From contig CAKRSU010000018.1 in NCBI GenBank assembly GCA_934401755.1, positions 1 to 41,663 on the forward strand: a stretch of 41,663 nucleotides of DNA, given 5' to 3'. How positions within the stretch are numbered: position 1 is the stretch's first letter; every line of letters begins with the position of its first letter. The notes under the pieces are model-generated. The model worked only from the letters and a program-made list of their open reading frames with translations. It was not told the origin of the DNA and did no database searches. Shown piece after piece: positions 18,478-25,384 of this stretch. The DNA comes from an uncultured Oxalobacter sp. (lineage in GTDB: Bacteria; Pseudomonadota; Gammaproteobacteria; Burkholderiales; Burkholderiaceae_D). Position numbers and translations under genes: made by a program.

Positions 18478-19257
18478 GTGTTGAAGTTAGCAAGTCTAGG
18501 CAGTGGCAGTAAAGGTAATTCATTATTAGTGGCTGCTTCTATCTCTGGAAAAAATAAAGCCACAGTGATGTTTGATTGTGGCTTTTCTCTTCGAGATTTA
18601 CGTCGACGTCTTGATCGAGTAGGTTGTAGGCCAGAAGAAATTTCTGCAATATTTGTGACGCATGAGCATGGAGATCATGCTCATGGCGTTCTTCCATTGG
18701 CAAAACGTTATGGAATCCCTGTATGGATGAGTGCTGGAACATTTCAGGGAATGGGGAAAGATTTTTCTGACGTTGATTTGAATTTTTGTCGAGATGGTGA
18801 TTGTGTGGAAATTGCTGGCCTTAAAATAACGGCATTTACCATTTCACATGATGCTCGAGAACCGTTACAGTTCCATTTAACCGATGGTGTTTCAAAAATT
18901 GGGATGCTAACGGATACAGGACAAGTCACACCTCATATTCATCGAGAATTGTCGGCATGTCATTTGTTAGTGCTTGAGTGTAACTATGATACTGATATGA
19001 TGAAAGTATCAGTATATCCAGAGCATCTGAAACGAAGAATTAGAAGTGTTTACGGCCATCTTTCTAATGATGATGCTTCCAATTTTCTGCAAAAAATAGA
19101 CAAGTCCTATTTACATACTGTAATTGCTGCTCATTTAAGTCAGCATAATAATTTGCCAGAATATGCTCGAAAAGCTGTTGAAAAAATAGCGTCTATGCAT
19201 GGAATCTTAGTAAAGGTTGCCAATCAGAATGACGGGGTTGATTGGATCAATGTTTAA
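18478..19257 (+). CDS. MBL-fold metallo-hydrolase (YycJ-like)
   Basis: A 259-residue metallo-beta-lactamase-fold protein. The N-terminal LASLGSGSKGNSLLV block and the metal-binding THEHGDHAHGV motif (H-x-H-x-D-H) place it in the YycJ/VicX-like group, some members of which are DNA exonucleases. Further metal ligands are likely at the His of GMLTDTGQ-region Asp and CNYD/AAHLSQHN. It begins at GTG 18478, or at TTG 18481, which gives the family-typical M-K-L-A-S-L start. Either start is only four to seven bases after the bamC stop and lacks a clear ribosome site, so expression by coupling to bamC is likely. Cytoplasmic; exact substrate unknown. Confidence 0.85.
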   Translation: MLKLASLGSGSKGNSLLVAASISGKNKATVMFDCGFSLRDLRRRLDRVGCRPEEISAIFVTHEHGDHAHGVLPLAKRYGIPVWMSAGTFQGMGKDFSDVDLNFCRDGDCVEIAGLKITAFTISHDAREPLQFHLTDGVSKIGMLTDTGQVTPHIHRELSACHLLVLECNYDTDMMKVSVYPEHLKRRIRSVYGHLSNDDASNFLQKIDKSYLHTVIAAHLSQHNNLPEYARKAVEKIASMHGILVKVANQNDGVDWINV

Positions 19258-19317
19258 TAGCGGTATTTAGGTGTGAGCCAAGAAGATTGCTTTTTATCAT
19301 TTAATGCACTTTGGGTA

Positions 19318-19533
19318 TTATTTTTTCTCTGAAGCAATCGGTTTTCCCGTTTTAGGATCAACGGGCAATGTTCGAACATCTGTTGCAATGGGTGCGGCTG
19401 CTTTTGGGTCTATTTTGATATTAGTTTGTGTGATTGAAGATTCGGATTCTTTGTTAAGAGGACGATTTTCATTTTTGTTGCAAGCGGTAAGACCTAATGC
19501 GAGGAGTCCTATGAAACATAACGCTATTTTCAT
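19318..19533 (-). CDS. Small lipoprotein
   Basis: A 71-residue precursor with signal peptide MKIALCFIGLLALGLTAC; lipobox LGLTAC puts the lipidated Cys at 18. The mature part is short and polar (NKNENRPLNKESES, then PVDPKTGKPIASEKK), with no recognised domain. The second of two adjacent ATGs (19533) was chosen because the GAAGG ribosome site stands 7 bases before it. It is the last of four small lipoprotein genes in a row on this strand. The PAAS repeats of the other three are absent, although the signal peptide is similar. A terminator hairpin lies only ~25 bases upstream, leaving no room for its own promoter, so it must depend on read-through. Function unknown. Confidence 0.72.
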   Translation of the reverse strand: MKIALCFIGLLALGLTACNKNENRPLNKESESSITQTNIKIDPKAAAPIATDVRTLPVDPKTGKPIASEKK

Positions 19534-19557
19534 CATAATACCTTCTATTAATAAAAT

Positions 19558-19590
19558 AAAAACCCATAGATTGCTCTATGGGTTTTTGCT
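19558..19590 (-). terminator. Terminator after the first PAAS lipoprotein gene
   Basis: A 13-bp perfect stem AAAAACCCATAGA / TCTATGGGTTTTT with a 4-base loop. On the minus strand it ends in TTTTTATTTTATT, so it ends transcripts of the 19601-19795 gene. It is also only 12 bases upstream of the ribosome site of the next lipoprotein gene, so partial read-through could set the level of that gene. Confidence 0.85.
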
Positions 19591-19600
19591 TGAGTGTTAG

Positions 19601-19795
19601 TTATTTGGAACCAACAGGTGCAGAGGCTGCAGGAGCGGAAGCTGCAGGGGTGGAAGCAGCAGGTGCTTCAGATCCGGAAGCAACTGGCGCAGAAGCGGCT
19701 GGGGCTTGAGAACCAGAAGCAGCAGGTTTTTCACCAATTTTACATGCAGTTAGAGCGAGAGCCATCAGGCCAGCGATGAACAGAGATTTTTTCAT
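19601..19795 (-). CDS. Small Ala/Ser/Pro-repeat lipoprotein, paralogue 1
   Basis: A 64-residue precursor. The signal peptide MKKSLFIAGLMALALTAC predicts lipidation at Cys18. The mature 46 residues are low complexity, made of repeats such as PAASGS, APAASAP and PVASGSEAP. No domain is seen. Such tails resemble the Ala/Pro-rich spacers of surface lipoproteins like the neisserial H.8 antigen and azurin leader, so a role as a surface or periplasmic spacer peptide is possible but unproved. The ribosome site AAGGATTA is shared with two paralogues upstream. It has diverged from them in its terminator and 3' end. Confidence 0.75.
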   Translation of the reverse strand: MKKSLFIAGLMALALTACKIGEKPAASGSQAPAASAPVASGSEAPAASTPAASAPAASAPVGSK

Positions 19796-19916
19796 TTTAT
19801 AATCCTTAAAAAGATCAGATAAATGTATCTGTAATAATGACTGGGTTTGTAGAAAACAGTCAAATTCATTTCCTAAGAAAAATGATCTTGACGGCTCTCT
19901 AGTAAAGAAGATTATA
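19796..19916 (-). promoter_or_regulatory. Promoter and structured leader of lipoprotein paralogue 1
   Basis: TATAAT at 19916-19911 on the minus strand, preceded by CGC and an A-rich tract, with no -35 match. It implies a leader of ~108 bases. Early in the leader, GTCAA...CATTT / AAATG...TTGAC (19892-19859) forms a stem-loop. The same layout precedes both paralogues. AAGGATTA is the ribosome site. Confidence 0.6.
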
Positions 19917-20073
19917 GCGAGTTTTTTTCATTTTTTTCTGATGATTCTGTCGAATTTTTTATAGATTTTGCAATGTTGCAACAATCAATATCATGAATAA
20001 AGACAAATCTTTAAATAGAGATTAAAGAAACTGATGGTCAATTAAGACTCGCTCATTGATTTCACGTAAATAC

Positions 20074-20104
20074 AAAAAAAGCCAACCATAATGGCTGGCT
20101 TTTT
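20074..20104 (-). terminator. Terminator of lipoprotein paralogue 2
   Basis: On the minus strand AAAAAGCCAGCC-ATTAT-GGTTGGCTTTTTTT, a stem with one G-U pair and a T-run. A small second hairpin (TCGGTTTTAACCGA) lies between the stop codon and this element. The copy after paralogue 3 is nearly identical. Confidence 0.85.
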
Positions 20105-20121
20105 CTCGGTTAAAACCGAAA

Positions 20122-20349
20122 TTATTTAGAAGCAGCAGGAGCTGGAGCTGCAGGAGCTGGAGCTGCAGCGGAAGCTGCAGGAGCAGAAGCAACTGGAGCG
20201 GAAGCTGCAGGAGCAGAAGCAGCAGGAGCTTCGGAACCGGAAGCAACTGGAGCGGAAGCTGCAGGAGCAGAACCAGAAGCAGCAGGTTTCTTACCACAAG
20301 CAGTTAAAGCCAGAGCCAAAACACCAGCGATGAATAAAGACTTTTTCAT
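20122..20349 (-). CDS. Small Ala/Ser/Pro-repeat lipoprotein, paralogue 2
   Basis: A 75-residue precursor: signal peptide MKKSLFIAGVLALALTAC (lipid on Cys18), GKKPAASGS, then repeats of APAAS, APVAS and GSEAPAAS, ending in an A/P-only run (AAAPAPAAPAPAASK). Its signal peptide and C-terminus are identical to those of paralogue 3, and the DNA around the stop codon and terminator is also near-identical, so the two copies are a recent duplication or are kept alike by gene conversion. They differ in the number and order of internal repeats. The ribosome site AAGGATTA precedes the ATG. Function unknown; the lipidated Ala/Pro tail suggests an outer-membrane anchored spacer. Confidence 0.78.
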   Translation of the reverse strand: MKKSLFIAGVLALALTACGKKPAASGSAPAASAPVASGSEAPAASAPAASAPVASAPAASAAAPAPAAPAPAASK

Positions 20350-20465
20350 TTTTAATCCTTTTGAATTGATAACATTATTTGCTAGAAATAAATACTACTA
20401 TGTATAGAAATCATTTCTAGGCTTAAAGCCCTCTATGAAACGAATTCCTATTACGAATGATTATA
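20350..20465 (-). promoter_or_regulatory. Promoter and structured leader of lipoprotein paralogue 2
   Basis: TATAAT at 20465-20460 on the minus strand gives a leader of ~105 bases. A stem-loop TTTC-AGGGCT / AGCCT-GAAA lies at 20440-20414, close to the predicted transcript start, in the same place as those of the other two paralogues but with unrelated sequence. The remaining bases to 20611 hold no gene. Confidence 0.55.
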
Positions 20466-20611
20466 ACGATTTTTTTAGATTTGTCTGCGGTGAGAAGGGG
20501 TTGCTTAAAGGATATTTGCAAAACAGCAACACCGTCTTAGGCATTTAAATTAGGCAGGGATTTTAAAAAAGAAAATATGAATAATTATGAATGGTGTTAA
20601 AAAATCAAATT

Positions 20612-20643
20612 AAAAAAGCCAACCATAATGGCTGGCTTTTTTT
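20612..20643 (-). terminator. Terminator of lipoprotein paralogue 3
   Basis: Same hairpin as after paralogue 2 (AGCCAGCC-ATTAT-GGTTGGCT with flanking A and T runs), with the same small hairpin before it. The copy supports duplication of gene plus terminator. Confidence 0.85.
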
Positions 20644-20658
20644 CGGTTAAAACCGAAA

Positions 20659-20904
20659 TTATTTAGAAGCAGCAGGAGCTGGAGCTGCAGGAGCTGGAGC
20701 TGCAGCGGAAGCTGCAGGAGCAGAAGCTGCTGGAGCTTCAGAGCCAGAAGCAACTGGAGCAGCAGGAGCGGAAGCAGCAGGAGCAGAAGCTGCTGGAGCT
20801 TCGGAACCGGAAGCAGCAGGAGCAGAGCCAGAAGCTGCAGGTTTTTTACCACAAGCGGTTAATGCCAGAGCCAGGACACCAGCGATGAACAAAGATTTTT
20901 TCAT
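20659..20904 (-). CDS. Small Ala/Ser/Pro-repeat lipoprotein, paralogue 3
   Basis: An 81-residue precursor. The signal peptide is identical to paralogue 2 (lipidated Cys18, then GKKPAASGS), followed by a rearranged set of APAAS, GSEAPAAS and APVAS units and the same A/P-rich C-terminus. The unit GSEAPAASAPAAS occurs twice, so this copy is six residues longer than paralogue 2; the change in unit number suggests slippage or unequal recombination within the repeats. The ribosome site AAGGATTA precedes the ATG. It has its own promoter and terminator, so the array is three separate transcription units, not one operon. Role unknown. Confidence 0.78.
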   Translation of the reverse strand: MKKSLFIAGVLALALTACGKKPAASGSAPAASGSEAPAASAPAASAPAAPVASGSEAPAASAPAASAAAPAPAAPAPAASK

Positions 20905-21027
20905 TTCTTTAATCCTTAGTTAAAAATGATCAGGTTAATTACCGGTAATAGTTACTACCTTACATAGAAAACTGCCAATTCCATTTCATAAAAATGAAAT
21001 TGGTGGCTATCTAGGAAAGAGATTATA
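20905..21027 (-). promoter_or_regulatory. Promoter and structured leader of lipoprotein paralogue 3
   Basis: TATAAT at 21027-21022 on the minus strand, preceded by AAAAAATCGC, gives a ~110-base leader. CCAATTTCATTT-TTATG-AAATGGAATTGG (21003-20975) forms a 12-bp stem with one T-G pair. Paralogue 1 keeps the inner CATTT/AAATG pairs while the outer pairs differ on both sides, which suggests a conserved fold. Confidence 0.6.
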
Positions 21028-21327
21028 GCGATTTTTTAAGAGGGATTTGATATTGTTTTGTTGAGATTTGTCGTTATATTTGCAATATGGCAACAGATTT
21101 TTTGATGCTTTATAAAAATAAGGGCTTTATAAAACCAATAATTGTTTTCTATAAATTAGAAAATCGATTGAAAATCAATTATGGAAACAAAAACGGAGAA
21201 TCTAAGGGATCAAAAGTTATCTTTTTGTCGAAAGAATATTGGTCGGTTTGAATTAAAGTTATTGTGTTTAATGAGAAAGTGCATAGGTATAATTTAAATC
21301 AAGATTAATAGAAATAGGGAATTGGGT
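21028..21327. promoter_or_regulatory. Divergent intergenic region with candidate -10 for the FKBP gene
   Basis: AT-rich with no gene seen. TATAAT at 21288-21293 (+) is a likely -10 for the peptidyl-prolyl isomerase gene, giving a ~28-base leader; no good -35 is evident. The ribosome site AGGGA is at 21316-21320. Confidence 0.5.
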
Positions 21328-21867
21328 ATGAAGATTGCAAAAAATAGGGTTGTCACTGTTAAATATAGTTTAACAGACGCTGAAAATAATCTAATTGATG
21401 AAGGGCTTGATCCTATTGTTTATTTGCATGGTGGCTATGATGATATTCTTCCTGCATTGGAAAAGGCGTTAGACGGGAAGACAGTCGGTTATGAAACGCG
21501 AATTCAAGTAGAACCGGAAAATGCTTTCGGAGAATATGATGCAATGCTTGTTCGTGTTGAGGATCGCAAATTATTTCCAGATGTGTTGGAAGTTGGCATG
21601 CAATTTGAAGGTATTCCAGGAGATGCTCATGAAGAAGAAAACCCTGTCATTTATCGAGTTGAGTCAATCAGTGATGGGAAAGTGGTTTTGGATGGAAATC
21701 ATCCCTTAGCAGGAATGGCTTTACGATTCGAATTGTTAGTAACAGATGTGCGTTTAGCAACAGAACAAGAAATTCAGCAGGGAGGAATCAATAATCCAGA
21801 CTTAATGGAAGTAGAGGGCGATGACGATCTCAATGGAGAAAGTCAATATAGGAGTATTATTCTTTAG
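21328..21867 (+). CDS. FKBP-type peptidyl-prolyl isomerase (SlyD-like)
   Basis: A 179-residue cytoplasmic protein of the SlyD/FkpB class, which combines prolyl cis-trans isomerase and chaperone activity. Visible are VTVKYSLTDAENNLIDEG, YLHGGYDDILPALEKAL, the EPENAFGEYD link into the insert-in-flap chaperone domain (about 70-125), and the return strand DGNHPLAGMALRFELLV. The C-terminus is acidic (EVEGDDDLNGESQ) and lacks the His/Cys-rich nickel-binding tail of E. coli SlyD, so a nickel-delivery role is unlikely. The start ATG 21328 has AGGGA 7 bases before it; a TTG six bases earlier would overlap that site. It is monocistronic, since tpiA has its own promoter. Confidence 0.9.
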   Translation: MKIAKNRVVTVKYSLTDAENNLIDEGLDPIVYLHGGYDDILPALEKALDGKTVGYETRIQVEPENAFGEYDAMLVRVEDRKLFPDVLEVGMQFEGIPGDAHEEENPVIYRVESISDGKVVLDGNHPLAGMALRFELLVTDVRLATEQEIQQGGINNPDLMEVEGDDDLNGESQYRSIIL

Positions 21868-21894
21868 CCTGATGTTTTTAGAGAAGGTTCTTTA

Positions 21895-21924
21895 TTGACT
21901 GAACATAATAGAACACGCTAGAAT
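21895..21924 (+). promoter_or_regulatory. Promoter of tpiA
   Basis: TTGACT (21895) and TAGAAT (21919) with an 18-base spacer. A start near 21931 leaves about 22 bases before the tpiA ATG at 21953, which argues against the upstream GTG at 21935. Confidence 0.65.
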
Positions 21925-21952
21925 CAAAAATTGTGTGAATTCAAATAATAGC

Positions 21953-22720
21953 ATGAAGCGGAAACTAATTGTTGGAAACTGGAAAATGAATGGCAACCTT
22001 GCAATGAATGCAGAGTTGCTCAATGGTGTATGTACAGCGCTTTCTGGGATTAGTTGCGATTTAGCAGTTTGTGTTCCTTTCCCATATCTTGCTCAATGTC
22101 AGTTGTTATTGGACCGTACAGAGATTATTCTGGGGGCTCAAGATGTTTCTTCCCATGCCGTTGGTGCTTATACGGGACAAGTTTCTACCCGTATGTTGTT
22201 AGACTTTAACTGTCGTTATGCTATTGTTGGACATTCGGAGCGCAGGGCGTTTTGCGGAGAGACCGATGAAGTGGTTGCAGATAAGGTGCAGCGTGCTTTA
22301 GCAGGAGGGCTAAAACCAATTCTCTGTGTGGGCGAATCATTAGAAGAAAAGGAAGATGGTAGAACACAGGAAGTGGTTGAACGTCAGATCAGTACGGTTT
22401 TGAAGGTATTAGAAGATCGTTTAGTCAATGAAATGACAGTAGCCTATGAGCCGGTGTGGGCAATTGGCACGGGTAAGACGCCAACGCCAGAAATGGTTGA
22501 AGTGGTTCATGCTTTTATTCGTCAATTATTAACGGATAAAACACCTGATGCAGGAGCACATGTTAGGGTGTTATATGGCGGCAGTATGAAACCATCTAAT
22601 GCCGATGGTTTTTTAAAGATGCCGAATGTGGATGGTGGATTAATTGGCGGTGCGGCATTAAAGGCAAAGGATTTTTTGGCAATTGCAAAGATTGCATCAG
22701 ACTTATCAGAAAACGATTGA
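21953..22720 (+). CDS. tpiA: Triosephosphate isomerase
   Basis: Interconverts dihydroxyacetone phosphate and glyceraldehyde 3-phosphate in glycolysis. The 255-residue TIM barrel has all catalytic residues: Lys11 (GNWKMNG), His94 (VGHSERR) and Glu166 (VAYEPVWAIGTG), plus the phosphate-binding LYGGSMKPSNA and GLIGGAALKA loops. The ATG at 21953 was chosen because it gives the standard family length and start (MKRKLIVGNWKMN). An in-frame GTG six codons upstream would sit almost at the predicted transcript start. secG follows after 25 bases, an order typical of proteobacteria with the tpiA-secG-tRNA-Leu-nuo arrangement. Confidence 0.98.
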   Translation: MKRKLIVGNWKMNGNLAMNAELLNGVCTALSGISCDLAVCVPFPYLAQCQLLLDRTEIILGAQDVSSHAVGAYTGQVSTRMLLDFNCRYAIVGHSERRAFCGETDEVVADKVQRALAGGLKPILCVGESLEEKEDGRTQEVVERQISTVLKVLEDRLVNEMTVAYEPVWAIGTGKTPTPEMVEVVHAFIRQLLTDKTPDAGAHVRVLYGGSMKPSNADGFLKMPNVDGGLIGGAALKAKDFLAIAKIASDLSEND

Positions 22721-22745
22721 AAATTAAAGTAACGCAGGAAAAAAC

Positions 22746-23198
22746 ATGCTGTATAAATTTATTCTCATTGTGCAGGTTCTCTCTGCACTTGCTATTATTG
22801 TTCTTGTTTTATTGCAACAAGGTAAAGGTGCGGATGCAGGGGCCGCTTTTGGATCTGGCGGAGCAGGGGCTTCAACAGGTATTTTTGGCGCATCGGGGTC
22901 TGGTAATTTTTTAGCGAAAATTACAGCGGGTGTTGCTGCAATCTTTTTTTTAGCAACGTTAGCGATGGCTTATTTTGGTCCATATCGTGCGCCATCGCAA
23001 AGTAGTGTGATTGAAAAATTACAATCTTCTCAAACACCTGCTGATAATAAACAAGGAGCTCCTATTCAAAAAGATATGGCTGGTTCTGGAATTGTTCCAG
23101 GCGCAAATAGCATTCCAGGAGCAGATGCTGTTCCGGGAGGTTCGCAGTCAGGCAAACAAGTCCCATTAGGAGAAGGTTCTGGGGCGGTTAAAAAATAA
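22746..23198 (+). CDS. secG: Preprotein translocase subunit SecG
   Basis: A small inner-membrane subunit of the SecYEG channel. Two membrane helices (about residues 4-23 and 55-75) flank the conserved cytoplasmic loop LLQQGKGADAGAAFGSGGAG...GIFGASGSGNFL. The 150-residue length includes a ~70-residue polar C-terminal tail rich in Gly/Ser/Pro (IVPGANSIPGADAVPGG), common in longer SecG proteins. The ribosome site AGGAAAA precedes the ATG. Cotranscribed with tpiA by position. Confidence 0.95.
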   Translation: MLYKFILIVQVLSALAIIVLVLLQQGKGADAGAAFGSGGAGASTGIFGASGSGNFLAKITAGVAAIFFLATLAMAYFGPYRAPSQSSVIEKLQSSQTPADNKQGAPIQKDMAGSGIVPGANSIPGADAVPGGSQSGKQVPLGEGSGAVKK

Positions 23199-23223
23199 TT
23201 TATGATTCTTTTTCAGATTGGGG

Positions 23224-23252
23224 TTGCTGAAAAAGTAAGATGCTGCGATAAT
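23224..23252 (+). promoter_or_regulatory. Promoter of tRNA-Leu
   Basis: TTGCTG (23224) and GATAAT (23247) with a 17-base spacer, 11 bases before the mature tRNA 5' end. Confidence 0.65.
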
Positions 23253-23263
23253 TCAACCTTTAA

Positions 23264-23348
23264 GCGGACGTGGTGGAATTGGTAGACACGCTATCTTGAG
23301 GGGGTAGTGGCGCAAGCCGTGCGAGTTCAAGTCTCGCCGCCCGCACCA
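23264..23348 (+). tRNA. tRNA-Leu (anticodon GAG)
   Basis: An 85-base tRNA with the long variable arm of leucine tRNAs. Acceptor GCGGACG / CGCCCGC has one A-C mismatch (position 5 with 68). D-arm GGTGGAATTGGTAGACAC, anticodon stem CTATC / GGTAG with loop TTGAGGG (anticodon GAG, reading CUC and CUU), T-stem GCGAG / CTCGC with loop TTCAAGT, and encoded CCA. It lies between secG and the nuo region, a common position in proteobacteria. Confidence 0.95.
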
Positions 23349-23390
23349 GAATATATCCATCTGAAAGTATTAAGTGGATGGAATGGGAGA

Positions 23391-23427
23391 AGCCCCGTTA
23401 AGCGATATTGCTTGACGGGGCTTTTTC
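23391..23427 (+). terminator. Terminator after tRNA-Leu
   Basis: A 13-bp stem AGCCCCGTTAAGC / GCTTGACGGGGCT (one G-U pair), a 6-base loop, then TTTTTC. Strong; it ends the tRNA transcript. Confidence 0.92.
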
Positions 23428-23503
23428 TACGGAATAAATATCTTTCCATTTGAAAAAATTTCAGTCCATGGTTTCAGAATCATCGAATATACCAGGCAAA
23501 TCA

Positions 23504-25165
23504 ATGATAGCCTCGGATCAACTGAGAAAAAAAAATTGGCGCTTTTATTGGGGTAAGTTCAAGGCATGTTGGAATTTACCCACCATTTTTCTTTTGCTAT
23601 TTCTTCTTGTCGCCATTTGGAGTTTCCGATTTTATTGTTTAGATCAACCGCTTGATTCCAGTCCTTTTTTGGAATGGGATCTTGAAGTGTGGGTTGTGAT
23701 AGATGCCGTCATGTTTTTCTTATTGCTCCGAACGGGGGGATGGATGCGTTTTCCCATTTTGATCATTGTGTCTTTGTGGGGAACGATTCATTTAACGAGT
23801 GCAAAAGTTTATGGTGCTCTTTTGCATTATGGACAAGTTGCCTCAGCGATGGAAACGAATGGAAGCGAAACGGCTGGCTATTTAGAATTTCTGGGTTTTT
23901 TCCCATTTGCTGTATTTATTGGGCTTTTTTTAATTTTTTGGGGATTGACTTGGAAGACATCACGAACAGGTTGGCTGGGGTGGTGTGTATTTGTTGGTTT
24001 ATCATTTTGCCCGCTTTTAGAAGTCGCTATTCCTGCATTATTAGGTGTGAAATATAGTCAAGCCTATGAATTCATCCATTTTCCCGCCGAAAAGATGAAA
24101 CAGCGGTACATCAATTCTTTGATTTATCGTTATCCCTCTATGATTGGACAGTATGTTTCTATTCAACGCAGAATGATTGAAGCGGCTCATAAAGAACGAA
24201 AACTGCCAGAAGGGGTGTCATTACCCGTTAGCGCTACTAATAAAAATATTCCGAAACGAATTGTGATTGTATTAGGAGAGACTGACTGGAGAATGCATCA
24301 TGGTGCGTATGGATATCCACATGGAACGGATCATTTTATGATGGGAAAAAGCAAAGATATTCGCCATGCTGCACTATTTAATGCAATATCTCCAGCTTCG
24401 GTAACGCGAGAAGCAGTTGCTCGATTGATGACATTTGCAACGCCTAAAGATGCACTCCCATTTTCAGAAAATATGGGAATTGTTGATATGGCAAAAGCAG
24501 CTGGTTATCAAACAAATTGGTTTTCTCGACAAACATCAACAGGGATTCATGATACCTTGGTAAGAATTGTTGCTCAGCAAGCCGATAAGACCATTTACTT
24601 GGATTCTGGGCGTGATGAGGTTTTAATTGATCCTTTGGTTGCTGAATTTAGTAATAAAAAACAATTATTGCTCATGCATATTTGGGGCGGACATATGACT
24701 TATGCGGATCGCCATGATGAATCGGATTATCAGTTGGCTTTTCAGTCTTCCGAAGAATTCCGCCATTATGATGCAGCTCTTGGTCATATTGATAAAGTAT
24801 TGGCATCGCTAACAAAATATGGCGATCATAATACGTTATTTATTTATATCCCAGATCATGGTGAGATCATTAATCTCGGACATGGAACTTCTGATATGGC
24901 TTTTGCGCAATATGATATTCCATTTTATGCGTGGTCTTCCAATAGTGCTTATATTGCACGTTTTCGGCAAATTGTTCGTCAATATTTGGTTCCTATTCAT
25001 GGAAAGATTCGTTTTAATACGGGAGCTTTTCCTTTTGTGATGGCAGAATTAATGGGATATCGTATTTCTGATCAAGCTAAAGCAAAGGCTTTAGAGGATT
25101 CAATGTATGTTCTTAATGTGGATGGTTTAGCTTATCCTGTGACAGCGATTAAATGGGATCAATGA
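23504..25165 (+). CDS. Phosphoethanolamine transferase-like sulfatase-fold protein (CptA/EptC-like)
   Basis: A 553-residue inner-membrane enzyme of the alkaline phosphatase/sulfatase fold: five predicted N-terminal membrane helices (to about residue 190), then a periplasmic catalytic domain. The zinc and nucleophile pattern is present: Glu259 (VLGETDW), the candidate nucleophile Thr301 (SPASVTREAVARLMTFATP), the HIWGGHMTY block and Asp451-His452-Gly-Glu (IPDHGE). The wording around Thr301 and AGYQTNWFSRQTS fits the CptA/EptC group, which adds phosphoethanolamine to LPS core heptose, better than EptA. Start chosen at ATG 23504, with AGG 7 bases before it; TTG 23450 would add 18 residues but has no ribosome site. 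Monocistronic between a tRNA terminator and the nuo promoter. The exact acceptor is inference. Confidence 0.8.
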   Translation: MIASDQLRKKNWRFYWGKFKACWNLPTIFLLLFLLVAIWSFRFYCLDQPLDSSPFLEWDLEVWVVIDAVMFFLLLRTGGWMRFPILIIVSLWGTIHLTSAKVYGALLHYGQVASAMETNGSETAGYLEFLGFFPFAVFIGLFLIFWGLTWKTSRTGWLGWCVFVGLSFCPLLEVAIPALLGVKYSQAYEFIHFPAEKMKQRYINSLIYRYPSMIGQYVSIQRRMIEAAHKERKLPEGVSLPVSATNKNIPKRIVIVLGETDWRMHHGAYGYPHGTDHFMMGKSKDIRHAALFNAISPASVTREAVARLMTFATPKDALPFSENMGIVDMAKAAGYQTNWFSRQTSTGIHDTLVRIVAQQADKTIYLDSGRDEVLIDPLVAEFSNKKQLLLMHIWGGHMTYADRHDESDYQLAFQSSEEFRHYDAALGHIDKVLASLTKYGDHNTLFIYIPDHGEIINLGHGTSDMAFAQYDIPFYAWSSNSAYIARFRQIVRQYLVPIHGKIRFNTGAFPFVMAELMGYRISDQAKAKALEDSMYVLNVDGLAYPVTAIKWDQ

Positions 25166-25177
25166 TAACGATCCCGT

Positions 25178-25201
25178 GGGATTTGTCGTTGTATTTTTTT
25201 A
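25178..25201 (+). terminator. Possible terminator before nuoA
   Basis: AACGATCCCGTGGGATTTGTCGTT can fold into AACGA/TCGTT and TCC/GGA stems with an internal bulge, followed by TGTATTTTTTT. It lies 10 bases after the transferase stop. Imperfect stem. Confidence 0.45.
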
Positions 25202-25251
25202 GAGATTAAGAATATAAATGGGATTACAAAGTTCTTTGTAGCACTGTTTTT

Positions 25252-25280
25252 TTGAAGAAAGCGTATTGGTAGAGTATCAT
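25252..25280 (+). promoter_or_regulatory. Candidate promoter of the nuo operon
   Basis: TTGAAG (25252) and TATCAT (25275) with a 17-base spacer, giving a leader of about 95 bases before the nuoA GTG. Ribosome site GGAGG at 25374-25378. Confidence 0.55.
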
Positions 25281-25384
25281 GCTAAACTTGGTAGGGTATT
25301 GAAAATAGCCATGTCCATTGACTTAAAAATAGATGTCATGGTTCTTTTTATTCGTTAGTCTATTGATTTTTCCGGAGGTCAACC

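Noticed and set aside
20022..20852. Leu-rich open frames overlapping lipoprotein paralogues 2 and 3
   Set aside because: They are alternate-frame readings of the GCA/GGA repeat DNA. The frame with signal peptide, lipobox and ribosome site is the real one.
19601..20904. Repeat array as a CRISPR
   Set aside because: The repeats are coding Ala/Ser/Pro units without regular spacers.
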